Made by a program: the position numbers and the translations under genes
Assembly: GCF_001942305.1 (NCBI RefSeq)
Contig: NZ_MKKE01000004.1
Coordinates: 62,001 to 126,000 of the forward strand
DNA length: 64,000 nucleotides
Source of the DNA: Saccharomonospora sp. CUA-673
GTDB lineage: Bacteria; Actinomycetota; Actinomycetes; Mycobacteriales; Pseudonocardiaceae
Reading direction: 5' to 3'
The notes under the pieces: model-generated
What the model saw: only the letters and a program-made list of their open reading frames with translations
Database searches by the model: none
Told to the model about the DNA's origin: nothing
In this document: positions 19,500 to 29,178 of the stretch, piece by piece
Layout of the letters: every line of letters begins with the position of its first letter
Numbering within the stretch: position 1 is the stretch's first letter

Positions 19500-20967
19500 T
19501 CGGCGCCCTCCAGCTCGGTGCCCTGCAGGAGGGCGTCGGCCACGCGCCACAGTTCGGCGACCTTGGAGGCCTTGACCAGAACGACGTCGTCGGGACGCAG
19601 TTCATCGCGCAGCAGGGCGATGGCCGCGTCGGTGTCGGGAACCAGAACCGACTCCTCTCCCCAAGAACCTTCGTGGCTGGCTCCGGTGTGCATCGGGGCG
19701 GCCGCATCTCCGACCACCACGAGCCTGTTGATGTTCAGGCGTACCGCGAGCCTGCCGATCTCGTCGTGCGCGGACACGCTATCGGTACCCAGTTCCCCCA
19801 TCTCCGACAGGACCGCCCAGGAGCGGCGGCCGCCGGGGCGGGCCATGGAGGCGAGTGTCTTGAGCGCGGCCTTCATGGATTCGGGGTTGGCGTTGTAGGA
19901 GTCGTTGAGCACGGTGACGCCGTCGGTGGCGCGGGTGCTGACCTCCATGCGGCGGGCGGAGCGGCGTTCGGCGGTGGACAGCCGTGCGGCGACCTGGTCG
20001 ACGGGGGTGCCGGCCTCGAGGGCGATGGCGGCCGCGGTGAGGGCGTTGCCGACGTGGTGTTCGCCGTGCAGGGCGAGGGTGACGTCGGCGGTGCCTTGGG
20101 GGGCGACGAGGCGGAACGAGGCGCGGGCCTCGTCGTCGAGGCGGACGTCCTCGGCGCGCACGGTGGCGTCGGGGCTTTCGCCGACGAACACGACGCGGGC
20201 GGAGGTGCGGGAGGCCATGGCGGCGACGAGCGGGTCGTCGGCGTGAGGACGGCGACGCCGTCGGACGGGAGCGCTTCGACGAGTTCGCCCTTGGTCTTCG
20301 CGATGCCTTCGCGGGAGCGAATTCGCCGACGTGGGCGCTGCCGACGTGAGGACGGCGCCGATGGTGGGCGGGGCGATGCGGGCGAGTTCGGCGATGTGGC
20401 CGGGGCCGCGGGCGGACAGTTCGAGCACGAGGTGCCGGGTGGTGGTGTCGGCGCGCAGCGCGGTCCAGGGGTGGCCGAGTTCGTTGTTGAACGAGCCGGG
20501 GGGCGCGACGGTCGGGCCGAGGGGCTCGAGTAGTTGGGCGATGAGGTCCTTGGTGGAGGTCTTGCCGGAGGAGCCGGTGACGCCGACGACGAAGAGGCCG
20601 TCGGCGGTGAGGCGGTCGACGACGTGGCGGGCGAGGCGGGCGAGGGCGGCGAGGACGGCGGCGCCGGAGCGTCGGTGTCGCCGGCGAACACCATGGCGTT
20701 GGTCTCGCCGGTGTCGACGGGCGGGGCGATGACGGCGGGGGCGTCGACGTCGCGGCCGGCGAGGACGCCTGCGGCGCCGTCGGCGACGGCCTTGGCGGCG
20801 AAGTCGTGGCCGTCGACGCGTTCGCCGGGCAGGGCGACGAAAAGGCCGCCGGTGGCGAGTTGGCGGGAGTCGAACTCGACGCCTGCGGTGACGCGTTCGC
20901 TGCCGTCGGCGTGGTGCAGCCGGCCGCCGGTGACCTCGGCGATCTCGGCGAGGGTCATCTCGATCAC
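19496..20967 (-). CDS. murF: UDP-MurNAc-tripeptide:D-Ala-D-Ala ligase MurF (four frame breaks)
   Basis: Adds D-Ala-D-Ala to the UDP-MurNAc tripeptide. The GTG at 20967 overlaps the murE stop (GTGA). The N-terminus [15 protein letters not shown] and [22 protein letters not shown] are typical, then [13 protein letters not shown] (P-loop), [13 protein letters not shown], and the C-part with [17 protein letters not shown]. One-base losses are needed near 20664, 20346, 20318 and 20243; restoring them gives continuous [20 protein letters not shown] and about 491 residues. The density of breaks in an essential gene points to base-calling error. Confidence 0.92.
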
Positions 20968-22538
20968 TGGTTCACCTCGAGTGTGTGGCGGATCGCGGCT
21001 TCGAGTTCGTCGCGGTCGGAGAAGGGGTGGACGACGCCGCCGATGTCCTGGCCGCGTTCGTGTCCTTTGCCGGCGATGAGGACGACGTCGCCGGGGCGGG
21101 CCTCGGCCACGGCGGCGGCGATGGCGGCGCGGCGGTCGCCGATCTCGCGGATCTCGCCGGCTTCGGCGGGGCTGACGGCGCGGGCGCTGGAGCATGGCGG
21201 CGCGAATGGCGGCCGGGTCCTCGCTGCGGGGGTTGTCGTCGGTGGCGATGACGAGTTCGCTGCCGCGGACGGCGGCTTCGCCCATGATGGGGCGTTTGGC
21301 GGTGTCGCGGTCGCGCCACAGCCGAGCACGGTGATGATGCGCCCTTCGGTGCGGGCGCGCAGGGCGCGGAGGGCTTCGGTGACGGCGGCGGGTTTGTGGG
21401 CGTAGTCGACGACGGCGGTGTAGGCCTGGCCGACGGCGACGCGTTCCATGCGACCGGGGACTCGACGGATGCGAGGCCGGTGACGATGGTGTCGAGGTCG
21501 ATGTCGACGGTGTCGAGGATGGCGGCGGCGAGGACGGCGTTGGCGACGTTGAACTCGCCCGGCAGCGGGATGCGGGCGCGGGCGGTGCGGCCGTCGGGGT
21601 GGTGGAGCGTGAAGACCTGTTCGCCGGTGGGCGTGGATTCGATGTCGCCGGCGCGCCAGGTGGCGTCGACGTCGGGTTGGGTGGCGACGGTGACGGTGTG
21701 GGGGGTGACGAGCTGTTGGCCCCATGCGCTGTCGGTGACGACGACTTCGCTGGTGGAGCGTCCGTCGAACAGGAGTGCTTTGGCGTCGAAGTACTCCTGC
21801 ATGTCGCGGTGGAAGTCGAGGTGGTCCTGGGAGAGGTTGGTGAAGGCGCCGACGGCGAAGCGGGTGCCGTTGACGCGGCCGAGGCTGAGGGCGTGGCTGG
21901 ACACTTCCATGGGGACGTGGGTGACGCCTTGTTCGGCCATGAGGGCGAGGAGTGCTTGGAGGTCGGGGGCCTCGGGGGTGGTGAAGGCGCTGGCGAGGCG
22001 TTCGTCGCCGATCCGGGTTTCGACGGTGCCGATGAGGCCGGTGTGGTGGCCGGCGGCGCGGAGGCCGGATTCGACGAGGTACGAGGTGGTGGTTTTGCCG
22101 GAGGTGCCGGTGACGCCGAGGACGCTGAGCTGCAGGGAGGGTTCGCCGTAGATCCAGGCCGCGATTTCGCCGAGGACGGCACGCGGTTCGGGGTGGACGA
22201 GCACGGGCAGGTCGGTGTCGCGGAGGGCGGGGCGTTCGGCGCCGGCTTCGTCGGTGAGGACGGCGGCGGCGCCGGCGGCGATGGCGTCGGCGGCGAAGTC
22301 GGCGCCGTGTACGCGGGCGCGGGCAGGGCGGCGAACAGGTCGCCGGGGCGCACGTCCTGGCCGCGCAGGGTGGCGCCGGTGACGGCGGTTTCGGGTGGCG
22401 CCGAGTTGGCGGGGCCGGCGATGAGCCGGGCGCGGAGCGGGCCACGAGCGTCGTCACGGGGACCGGTTCGGTGTGCGCCGGGCGTGGCGGCGCGGGACGT
22501 GCCTTGGCGGGTCCCTGCTCGTGCTTGTTGACAGACAC
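20964..22538 (-). CDS. murE: UDP-MurNAc-dipeptide ligase MurE (five frame breaks)
   Basis: Adds the third amino acid, expected to be meso-diaminopimelate here, to UDP-MurNAc-L-Ala-D-Glu. GTG start at 22538. Blocks in order: [39 protein letters not shown] (P-loop), [37 protein letters not shown], then [14 protein letters not shown] (the DNPR motif of DAP-adding enzymes) and [11 protein letters not shown]. Breaks lie near 22438, 22318, 21458 and 21315 (one base each) and near 21186 (two bases, a GC pair). Corrected length is about 526. It is the last dcw gene seen; no ftsI, ftsL, mraW or mraZ follows upstream. Confidence 0.92.
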   Translation of the reverse strand: MSVNKHEQGPAKARPAPPRPAHTEPVPVTTLVARSAPGSSPAPPTRRHPKPPSPAPPCAARTCAPATCSPPCPRPRTRRRLRRRRHRRRRRRRPHRRSRRRTPRPPRHRPARARPPRTACRPRRNRGLDLRRTLPAAQRPRRHRHLRQNHHLVPRRIRPPRRRPPHRPHRHRRNPDRRRTPRQRLHHPRGPRPPSTPRPHGRTRRHPRPHGSVQPRPQPRPRQRHPLRRRRLHQPLPGPPRLPPRHAGVLRRQSTPVRRTLHQRSRRHRQRMGPTARHPPHRHRRHPTRRRRHLARRRHRIHAHRRTGLHAPPPRRPHRPRPHPAAGRVQRRQRRPRRRHPRHRRHRPRHHRHRPRIRRVPGRMERVAVGQAYTAVVDYAHKPAAVTEALRALRARTEGRIITVLGCGATATPPNAPSWAKPPSAAANSSSPPTTTPAARTRPPFAPPCSSARAVSPAEAGEIREIGDRRAAIAAAVAEARPGDVVLIAGKGHERGQDIGGVVHPFSDRDELEAAIRHTLEVNQ

Positions 22539-22694
22539 GCGGGAAGGTTACCCACGCCCGGGCGCGGTTCGCGCAGCGCCCGGCGGCGCGTTGACGAGCA
22601 GTGCACGGCGCCGGGTGAGCGCCTGGGTACGCGGGGCGTGCGCCTCCCCCGACCGGGTTCGCCGGGTGTGTCGGCCTGCGTGTCGCCGGCCGGG

Positions 22695-23909
22695 TCAGAA
22701 GGGTGGCGGGTCCGGGTCGGGTGCGGGGTGCGGACCGGTTGTGGTGGCGGGTGTGGGCGGGAGGATCGGTTCGGCGTGTCCGGTGTAGGTGATGTCGAAC
22801 GGTGTGGTCACGGTGGTGATGCCGTGGCGGGGGCTGTGTTCGGTGGTCCAGCCGGTGGCGTTTTTCATCCGGTGGTGGCGTCGGCAGCGGGCGCGAGGTT
22901 GTGCAACGCGGTCGGGCCGTGGTCTTTCGACCATTCCTGTTGGTGGTCGGTGTCGCAGTGCCGGGCGGGCCGGTGGCACCACGGGATGACGCATTCGCGG
23001 TCGCGGACCTGGACGGCTTCGCGGAGGGTGGCGGTGGGCCGGTAGCGGCTGCGGCCGAGGTCGAGTGGGGCGCGGTGGCGGGGTCGCAGAGGACCTTGCG
23101 CCAGGTGGATGTGGGGTTGGCGGCGATCTCGCGGCCGATGGCGCCGGGGATGGGTCCGTAGCCGGAGAGTTCGGCCCCTGTTTCGGAGATGGACAGCGCG
23201 GTGTCGACGGGCATGTGGACGTAGACGACCGCGGAAGCCTGGGGAGTCTTCGCGCCGGGGTCGTTGCCGAGAAGCAGGTCGGCGACGATGTCGGCGCGGA
23301 GTTGGTCGTAGGTGCGTGTGTGGCCGTCGCGTTTGCGTTGCCGGGCGAGCGAGTCGACGCGGGCGTAGCAAGCGGCGGCGACCTCGGATCGCATCGTGGT
23401 CACGATGCGGGACTGGCAGTTCTCGCCGTGCTCCAAGGTGACCTTGCGTCCCTGGTCGGCCTTCCGGGCGCGCTCAACCCGACCGGCGGGATCGACCTTG
23501 TCGACCAGTCGACGCACCGCCCGCACCAGGTTGTGCGGCAACCACATGGTCTCGGCGGCGGAGGAAAGTTTGTCGGCCAACAACGAGTCCACCTCGCGGG
23601 CATGCGAGTCGGTCAACACGCCGGTCACGTCAACAACACGAGAGGCGGCGTAGTACTCGACCTTCCCGTCGTCCATCAGAGACAGCAGTCGAGGCATCCG
23701 CGAAACAAGTGACACCGCGGTATGCACGCGCCCGAGAACGAACTCCCGAGAAGCCCGATACTCCGGCACAAGCGACTCGGCAAACCACGACAACTCCCCC
23801 TCATCCGATGGCGCAGCGAGGCCAACGCCCTCATCTCCTCAGCATCAATCCGTGCCCGCCGCCAACGAAGCGACTGCACAGCCCGAGCAAGGGAATCACC
23901 GCTGGTCAC
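22695..23909 (-). CDS. DUF222/13E12-family HNH endonuclease (three frame breaks)
   Basis: Repetitive actinobacterial family with an N-terminal DUF222 domain and a C-terminal HNH nuclease. The C-part carries the zinc/HNH signature [20 protein letters not shown], then [20 protein letters not shown] once frames are joined. The DUF222 part shows [20 protein letters not shown] and [20 protein letters not shown]. Breaks are near 23800 (G run), 23067 (C run) and 22890. Corrected length is about 405 residues from a GTG at 23909; the start is uncertain. These genes are often multicopy and may be mobile or phage-derived. Unlike the mur genes, decay cannot be excluded here. Confidence 0.8.
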
Positions 23910-24048
23910 AGCTCCATAATACCAAACACCAGTTCGACCAACAACCAACAGTCAACCTGAAACCAACCCGAGGTCGAGCGAAGCAAAGACTCCCGCCACG
24001 TCCCGAAACCCAACCACCCAAACAACCCAAACAAACCCCGGCCCCGGA

Positions 24049-24188
24049 GTGTCATCCCGTCGACCTAAAACAGCAACCATCACGCTCCAGGCAGGGCGCA
24101 ACCACCAACAAAACCGCCACGCAGCACCGAAAACCTTGCACCCTGCCTGGAGCGTGATAAACGAAACGAGAGGTCGACGGGATGACAC
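24049..24188. repeat. 140-bp two-tier inverted repeat (MITE-like or large hairpin)
   Basis: Outer arms are 18-bp perfect inverted repeats: GTGTCATCCCGTCGACCT at 24049-24066 and its complement at 24171-24188. Inner arms of 23 bp (24079-24101 and 24136-24158, beginning ATCACGCTCCAGGCAGGG) match at 22 of 23 positions. The arms are separated by non-pairing 12-base segments on both sides and a 34-base centre. Symmetric spacing means the whole element can fold as one cruciform. No transposase is adjacent. It could be a MITE, a REP-type element or a transcription barrier. Confidence 0.85.
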
Positions 24189-24266
24189 GGAGCAGCGGCA
24201 ACGCCGCCCGAACATCCCAGAGACCTGCCCGCCGGCGAGGCACCGCTCACCCCAAGCACAGATCCC

Positions 24267-24349
24267 GCGCCCGAAATGCCAACACAGCGACGTGAACTGC
24301 GGACACGGTGACGCAGAATGCTGACACGGCGACGTGGGGTGCTGACACG
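24267..24349. repeat. 21-bp tandem repeat, three full copies plus a degenerate one
   Basis: Units start at 24287, 24308 and 24329 with consensus near GCGACGTGRRNTGCTGACAC followed by G. A weaker copy lies at about 24267-24286. No spacers are present. A multiple-of-3 period keeps frames open in all directions, producing CQH/VST-type spurious peptides, so I do not call it coding. Confidence 0.8.
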
Positions 24350-24407
24350 GCACCCAACCCGCACCGCACGGGCCCCACGGCCCCAAGGGCCCCGACGGGC
24401 CCCGAAC

Positions 24408-26108
24408 CTAACCTCCTGCGGCGTCTTCGACGGCGAGGTAGCCGAAGACCATGGCGGGGCCGATGGTGGCGCCGGGGCCGGCGTAGGTGTGGCCCATGAC
24501 GGCGGCGCTGGTGTTGCCGGCGGCGTAGAGCCCGGGAATGACGGAGCCGTCCTCGCGCAGCACCCGGGCGCGGGAGTCGGTCCGCACGCCGCCCTTGGTG
24601 CCGAGGTCACCGGGGACCATTTTCACGGCGTAGTAGGGGGCCTGGTTGACCTCGCCGAGGCTGGGGTTCGGTTTGTTGCGGGGGTCGCCGTAGTAGTGGT
24701 CGTAGCGGCTGGTGCCGCGGCCGAAGTCGCGGTCCTCGCCGGCGCGGGCGAATCCGTTGAAACGTTCGACGGTGGCGTCGAGGGCGTCGGCGGGCACGCC
24801 CATGTGGTCGGCGAGTTCGGCGAGGGTGTCGGCCTTGACGACGACGCCGTGTTTGTACCAGCGCCCGGGGAGGGCTTGGCGTGGTCCGAGTCCGGTGAAC
24901 ATGTAGCGGTTGCGGTAGCGCTGGTCGAACACGAGCCACGTGGGGATGTTCTCGCCGGGGCCGTCGCCGCGTCCGTGCCGGCCGCCGTACATGGCGTGGA
25001 CGGCGTCGACGTAGGGGGCGGATTCGTTGGCGAACCGCTGTCCGCGGTCGTTGACCATGACGCAGCCGGGCCGGGATCGTTCGGCGAGGGCGAACCAGGG
25101 CCCGCCGGGCAGCGGGATCGACGGCCCCCACCAGGCGTCGTCCATGAGGTCGACGGCGGCGCCGACGTCCATGGCGGCGGTGATGGCGTCGCCGGTGTTG
25201 GCCTTGGCGCCGACGGTCCAGTCGGTGCCGATGGGTTCACGTTGGTATTTGCGCCGCAGTTCGGCGTTCTGCTCGAATCCGCCCGCGGCGAGGACGACGC
25301 CGCGGCGCGCCCGGATCACGGTCTCGGTGCCGTCGGAGTCGACGACGACGCCCGACACCCGCCCACCGTCACCGCCGTCGAGCCGCACGAGGGGCGTGGC
25401 GAGCCGCACCTCGACGCCGGCCCGCAGCAGGCCGACGCGCAGCGCGGCGGCGATGGCCTGGCCCATCGTGAGCTGTCGGCGCCCGCGGGCCAGACCGGCG
25501 AGCCAGCGCAGGCCGAGGCTGACGAGCGTCACCACCCCGCGCGGGTGGCGGGCGATCAGACTCAGCCAGCGGAAGTCGGCCTGGCCGAGGGGAACGCCGA
25601 GCGGCGGCGCGCTGTACGGCGGTTCGAGGGTGTCCCGCAGGTCGCCGAGCAGTCGCGCGTCGACGGGTTTCGGTTCGGCCGATCGCCCGCCCACCTTGCC
25701 GCCGGGCGCCTCGGGGTAGTAGTCGGAGTAGCCGCGCACCCACCGCAGGCGCAGCGGGGTGGTGCGTTCGACGAAGCCGAGCACCTCGGGTCCACGGTCC
25801 AGGTAGGTGTCGATGCGGTCCGGTTCCGCGGCGTCGCCGACGATGGCGTGCAGGTACTTGCGCGCCTCCTCGGGCGTGTCCGCCACGCCCGCCCGTCGCA
25901 GGGCGTCGTTGCCGGGCACCCACACGCCGCCCCCGGACCGGGCGGTCGATCCGCCGAAGGTCGGCGCCTTCTCCAGCACCACCACCGACAGTCCACTGTG
26001 GGCGGCGCGCAGGGCGGCGGTCATGCCCGCGGCGCCGCTGCCGACCACGACGACGTCGAACTCCTCGACCCCGTTCACAGCGGTCTCGTTCACACCGGCC
26101 CCGGTCAC
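24408..26108 (-). CDS. kstD: 3-ketosteroid delta1-dehydrogenase
   Basis: 566 residues from a GTG at 26108 whose GTGA overlaps the ferredoxin stop. FAD enzyme that introduces the C1-C2 double bond into 3-ketosteroids such as androstenedione, opening the way to ring B cleavage. FAD-binding GSGAAG is at residues 23-28, followed by EKAPTFGGSTARSGGGVW. YSDYYPEAPGGK, DLMDDAWWGPSIPLPGGPWFA, RYDHYYGDPRNKPNPSLGEV, KMVPGDLGTKGG and the C-terminal GLYAAGNTSAAVMGHTYAGP then GATIGPAMVFGYLA closely follow the M. tuberculosis KstD pattern as I remember it. Last gene of the flavoprotein-ferredoxin-kstD operon. Confidence 0.95.
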   Translation of the reverse strand: MTGAGVNETAVNGVEEFDVVVVGSGAAGMTAALRAAHSGLSVVVLEKAPTFGGSTARSGGGVWVPGNDALRRAGVADTPEEARKYLHAIVGDAAEPDRIDTYLDRGPEVLGFVERTTPLRLRWVRGYSDYYPEAPGGKVGGRSAEPKPVDARLLGDLRDTLEPPYSAPPLGVPLGQADFRWLSLIARHPRGVVTLVSLGLRWLAGLARGRRQLTMGQAIAAALRVGLLRAGVEVRLATPLVRLDGGDGGRVSGVVVDSDGTETVIRARRGVVLAAGGFEQNAELRRKYQREPIGTDWTVGAKANTGDAITAAMDVGAAVDLMDDAWWGPSIPLPGGPWFALAERSRPGCVMVNDRGQRFANESAPYVDAVHAMYGGRHGRGDGPGENIPTWLVFDQRYRNRYMFTGLGPRQALPGRWYKHGVVVKADTLAELADHMGVPADALDATVERFNGFARAGEDRDFGRGTSRYDHYYGDPRNKPNPSLGEVNQAPYYAVKMVPGDLGTKGGVRTDSRARVLREDGSVIPGLYAAGNTSAAVMGHTYAGPGATIGPAMVFGYLAVEDAAGG

Positions 26109-26305
26109 GCCTGCCCCGACTCGTCCAGGGACAGGGCCGTCTTGGGGCACGAGGCGACGGCCTGCCGGATGCCGGCGAGGTTCTCCGCGTCCGGTTCGGC
26201 CTTGATCAGCAGGTTCTCGTCCTCGTCCAGCTCGAAGACGTCGGGCGCGACGGCCTCGCAGATGCCGTTGGCCTCGCACAGATCCCAGTCGACGACGATC
26301 CTCAC
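26105..26305 (-). CDS. [3Fe-4S] ferredoxin
   Basis: 66 residues from a GTG at 26305 with AGGAGGAG upstream. The cluster ligands are Cys10, Cys16 and Cys53 (C-x5-C ... CP); the usual second cysteine position is Asn13, typical of P450- or Rieske-partner 3Fe-4S ferredoxins such as FdxD of the mycobacterial cholesterol regulon. It probably carries electrons to or from a steroid-modifying oxidoreductase. GTGA overlaps on both sides tie it tightly to the flavoprotein gene and kstD. No P450 or KshA lies in the window. Confidence 0.9.
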   Translation of the reverse strand: MRIVVDWDLCEANGICEAVAPDVFELDEDENLLIKAEPDAENLAGIRQAVASCPKTALSLDESGQA

Positions 26306-27956
26306 GTCTCCTCCTTCTCCTGCTTCGGTTCTGCCGCCTGCCGGGCCGTCACGGCGACGGCCGCGCGCCGGCCCGAGAACACGCAGTCCGCAATGGACAG
26401 TCCGCTGACGTAGGACTCCGAGCACACGCCGACGGCGGTGCGGCCCGCGGCGTAGAGCCCGGGCACCGCGGTGCCGTCGTCGCGGGTGACCGCGCCGGTC
26501 GACTCGTCGACCGTCAACCCACCGAGGGTGATCATCGGTGCGGGGAATCCCGGTTGGGTGCGCAGCGAGCAGTCGATCGCGTAGAACGGACCCGTCTCCA
26601 GCGGCCGCACGTGCGCGGGGTCCTTGCCCATCCGGTCCCCCGTCCCGGAGCGGGCGTCGGCGTTGTACCGCTCGACGGTGTCGACGAGTCCGTACGGATC
26701 GATCCCCCGGCGCTGCGCCAGCGTCGCCAGGTCGTGGGCCTTCTCGTGGCCCATCCGCAGCACGTACTCGGCCTGCAGCCGCTGGAACCACAACGTCTGA
26801 CGCGGCGCCTGCTTCTTCGCCTCGGCCCGGACCCGTTCGTCGATGACGAGGTAGGCCTCGGAGTCGGGTTGCCGGGCGACGTGGTCGCCGATGCGGGCGC
26901 GTAGTAGGTCTCGTTGCAGATCCGTTCGCCCCGGTTGTTCACGAGCACCCCGTCGACCAGGGCGAGCGGCGGGTTGTAGAACCGCCATGCCGACACGCGG
27001 TCCATCCGGTCGGTGGCTCCGCCCACCTCGGCGCCCAACGCGATCCCGCTGCCGTCGTCGCCGATCGTGCCGAGCGAGGAGCCGCGCCGGTACGCGGGCG
27101 CGCGCTCGGCCAGCAGTCGGCGGTTGAACACGAATCCGCCCGCAGCGAGCACGACCCCGCGGCGGGCCCGGAAACGGCGCCGCACCACGGATCGGCGTTC
27201 GATGGCGCGGATCGGCCGGTCCAGCATGCGGCCCAGCGGCCGGTAGTAGATGTTGAGCTTGAGGTTGGCCGCCGACAGCACGCGGTGCGCCCAGCGCGCG
27301 GGGCCGCCGCGGATCTCCTCCGCCTCGACCCCGATCACCCGGTCGTCGTCGGTGATCAGCCGGGTCACCCTGGTTTGGGTGCGCACGCCGATCGGCCGCC
27401 TGCGCACCGCAGATCGCAGTCCGGCGAACAGCGGTTTGCCGGACACACCCTTGCCCTTCGCGCGGTGGCCGCGCGGTGCGGGCGCGGCGGTGTCGGAGAA
27501 CGGCGGAGCCAGTTCGTTGCCCGAGTAGTACAGGTAGTACTCGTTGGTCGGGTACGAGGTCTTCCGCGGCGCCATGCTGCCCTCGAACGGCACCCCGTGC
27601 CGTTCGAGCCACCGCAGGTTGTCGACGCTCTCCTTGCAGAACCGGGTCAACGTCTCGTCGGAGACGACGCCCGCCGTCTCGAGCCGCAGGTACTCGAGCA
27701 TCGCCTCGACGCTGTCGGTGTGTCCCGCGGCGTGCTGGTGTTCCGTGCCGCCGCCGGCGTAGACGACGCCGCCACTGATGGCCGTGGCACCGCCGCCGCC
27801 GAACCGGTCGAGCACGAGCACGTCGGCGCCGCGGTCGGAGGCCTCGATGGCCGCGCAGGCGCCCGCACCGCCGAATCCGACCACCACCACGTCGGCCTCG
27901 GCATCCCAGGAACCGGTTCCGGAAATACCGGCTCCGCGATCGCGGTTCCCCGTCAT
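26302..27956 (-). CDS. KstD-like FAD-binding oxidoreductase (one frame break)
   Basis: About 551 residues from an ATG at 27956. The FAD_binding_2 fold has GFGGAG at residues 27-32, DRFGGGGATAISGGVVYAGGG, ARRGVVLAAGGFVFNRRLLA, and a C-terminal GLYAAGRTAVGVCSESYVSG then LSIADCVFSGRRA. It belongs to the wide fumarate-reductase/KstD family but lacks the KstD-specific blocks seen in its neighbour, so the steroid position it oxidises is unknown. One base is missing near 26895-26902; restoring it joins NETYY to ARIGDHVARQPDSEAYLVID. It is first in a KstR-box-preceded operon. A reductase role on ring A is possible. Confidence 0.85.
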
Positions 27957-28030
27957 CGCCCGCCCCGTTCCTCGCTCCACCACTGCCGTGTCGCGCACGG
28001 TCTCCGTACTCGGCCCATCATGCCCAAAAC

Positions 28031-28044
28031 TAGAACATGTTTCA
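28031..28044. promoter_or_regulatory. KstR operator for the kstD operon
   Basis: TAGAACATGTTTCA matches the mycobacterial KstR consensus TnnAACnnGTTnnA at every fixed position. It lies 75 bases before the flavoprotein ATG and 3 bases beyond the stop of the Mce-associated gene, in an AT-richer patch. KstR is a TetR repressor released by a cholesterol-derived CoA thioester. No kstR gene is in the window. Confidence 0.8.
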
Positions 28045-28046
28045 AC

Positions 28047-28586
28047 TCATTCGGGTGTCATCTCGGTGATCCGCCACGTGCCGTCGGAACGCACGGCCAC
28101 GACGGAGATCCACAGTGCCGAGGACTCCCGCGGTCGCATGTCCGCGCCCAGCACGCGTTGATCGGCGAGCACCAGCGCCTCGACGCGGTCCTCCGTCAGC
28201 GTCCGCAGGCCCACCGAGCGCACCGTCGTCGAGCGCACGGCGGGCTGCTCGCGGGCGTGCCGTTCCACCTCGGCGAACGTCGTGCGGTGCTCCGACAACG
28301 CCGCATCGGCCAGCACCCGATCGGCGGCCCGGCCGGTGCGGTCGAGGTCGGCCGGGTCGTACGACAGCACGGCCGACACCCCGGCGCGGATCTCGTTCGA
28401 CACCCGCTCCGTGGCCCTGCGGTCGACGTAGGCGAGGTCGTCGGACGCCGACGTCGCGCCGTGCACGCCCACCCACACCGCGGCCGCGCCGAACAGCACG
28501 CACACCGCGGTCAGCACGCTCAGCACCGTCGCCCGGCGGGCGTCCCGGCGCGCGCCGGCCGGTGCGGGTCGCTCGTCGTCGCTCAT
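28047..28586 (-). CDS. Mce-associated membrane protein (Mas)
   Basis: 179 residues from an ATG at 28586 that overlaps the stop of the previous gene (ATGA). A cytoplasmic basic N-terminus and one TM helix at about residues 24-42 are followed by an outer domain of the Mas/VirB8-like fold: LAYVDRRATERVSNEIRAGVSAVLSYD, then YTWRITEM-type ending (SDGTWRITEMTPE). Matches in position the Rv3492c-type genes closing the M. tuberculosis mce4 operon, which stabilise the Mce transporter. Last gene of the long mce operon. Confidence 0.85.
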   Translation of the reverse strand: MSDDERPAPAGARRDARRATVLSVLTAVCVLFGAAAVWVGVHGATSASDDLAYVDRRATERVSNEIRAGVSAVLSYDPADLDRTGRAADRVLADAALSEHRTTFAEVERHAREQPAVRSTTVRSVGLRTLTEDRVEALVLADQRVLGADMRPRESSALWISVVAVRSDGTWRITEMTPE

Positions 28587-29178
28587 GACCCGGCCTCCTG
28601 CACCGCGGACACCTTCCACGTGTCGCCGTCCCGCGTCAGGTCGGCCAGCACGCCGCTGCGCCGCGACTCCGGCTGCCCGCCCTCGCCGCCGCCGTCCGGA
28701 CCGCCGTGCACCTGCACTTTCACCACGGCGAGCAGGCGTGCGGTGCCGCGGGCCTCGTCCAGATCGGACAGCGCCGCGCGGGACGTCGTCGCCGTGGCCA
28801 CCATCTCCTGGTCCTCGCGCGGGCGACGTGCTCGTCGCGGTCTCCTTTCAGCTGCTGGTGCAACGAGCCGTCGGTCACCTGGAGCCAGCGGTCCACATCG
28901 GATCCGGCGGTGCGGTGGTCGATCGCGTTGAGCACCTCGAGTGCCTGCGTTCCGTGCTCGAGGGCGGTGTCCCGTGCCGCCGCGACCTGCGCCTCCGCGC
29001 TACCGGACATCGCCCACCAGCGAACGCCGAGGCCCGCGAGGCACACGAGGGTCAGCACCGCGACCACGGCCAACGCGGCCACCGTGCGATCCCCGCGCCA
29101 GGCACGCACGGCCCGCAGTGCTGCCCGCAGCGGTGCGCGCCTCCAGGACCTGACCCTGGTGCGCAGCGGCGCGCTCAT
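28583..29178 (-). CDS. Mce-associated membrane protein (one frame break)
   Basis: About 198 residues from an ATG at 29178. A basic N-terminus and one TM helix (AALAVVAVLTLVCLAGLGV, about residues 33-51) are followed by a soluble domain with AARDTALEHGTQALEVLNAID and, after the break near 28816-28822, EDQEMVATATTSRAALSDLD then TWKVSAVQEAGS. Equivalent in place and shape to Rv3493c of the mce4 operon. It overlaps both mceF (ATGA) and the following Mas gene. Confidence 0.83.

Larger units (their letters stand above)
23910..24407. other. 498-bp non-coding stretch between HNH gene and kstD
   Basis: No convincing gene. The stretch next to the HNH start (23910-24048) is A/C-rich on the plus strand and unlike the surrounding coding DNA. 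It then holds the 140-bp inverted repeat (24049-24188) and the 21-bp tandem repeat (24267-24349). The last part (24368-24407) carries several GGGCCC-type self-complementary words just after the kstD stop and may help terminate that transcript. Confidence 0.7.

Noticed and set aside
19873..23793. A 1306-codon minus-strand frame
   Set aside because: A patchwork of pieces of the HNH gene, murE and murF joined by out-of-frame Pro/Ser/Arg-rich text; produced by missing bases.
11952..24349. CRISPR array at either tandem repeat
   Set aside because: Repeats of 21 and 24 bp are head to tail without unique spacers, and no cas genes are present.
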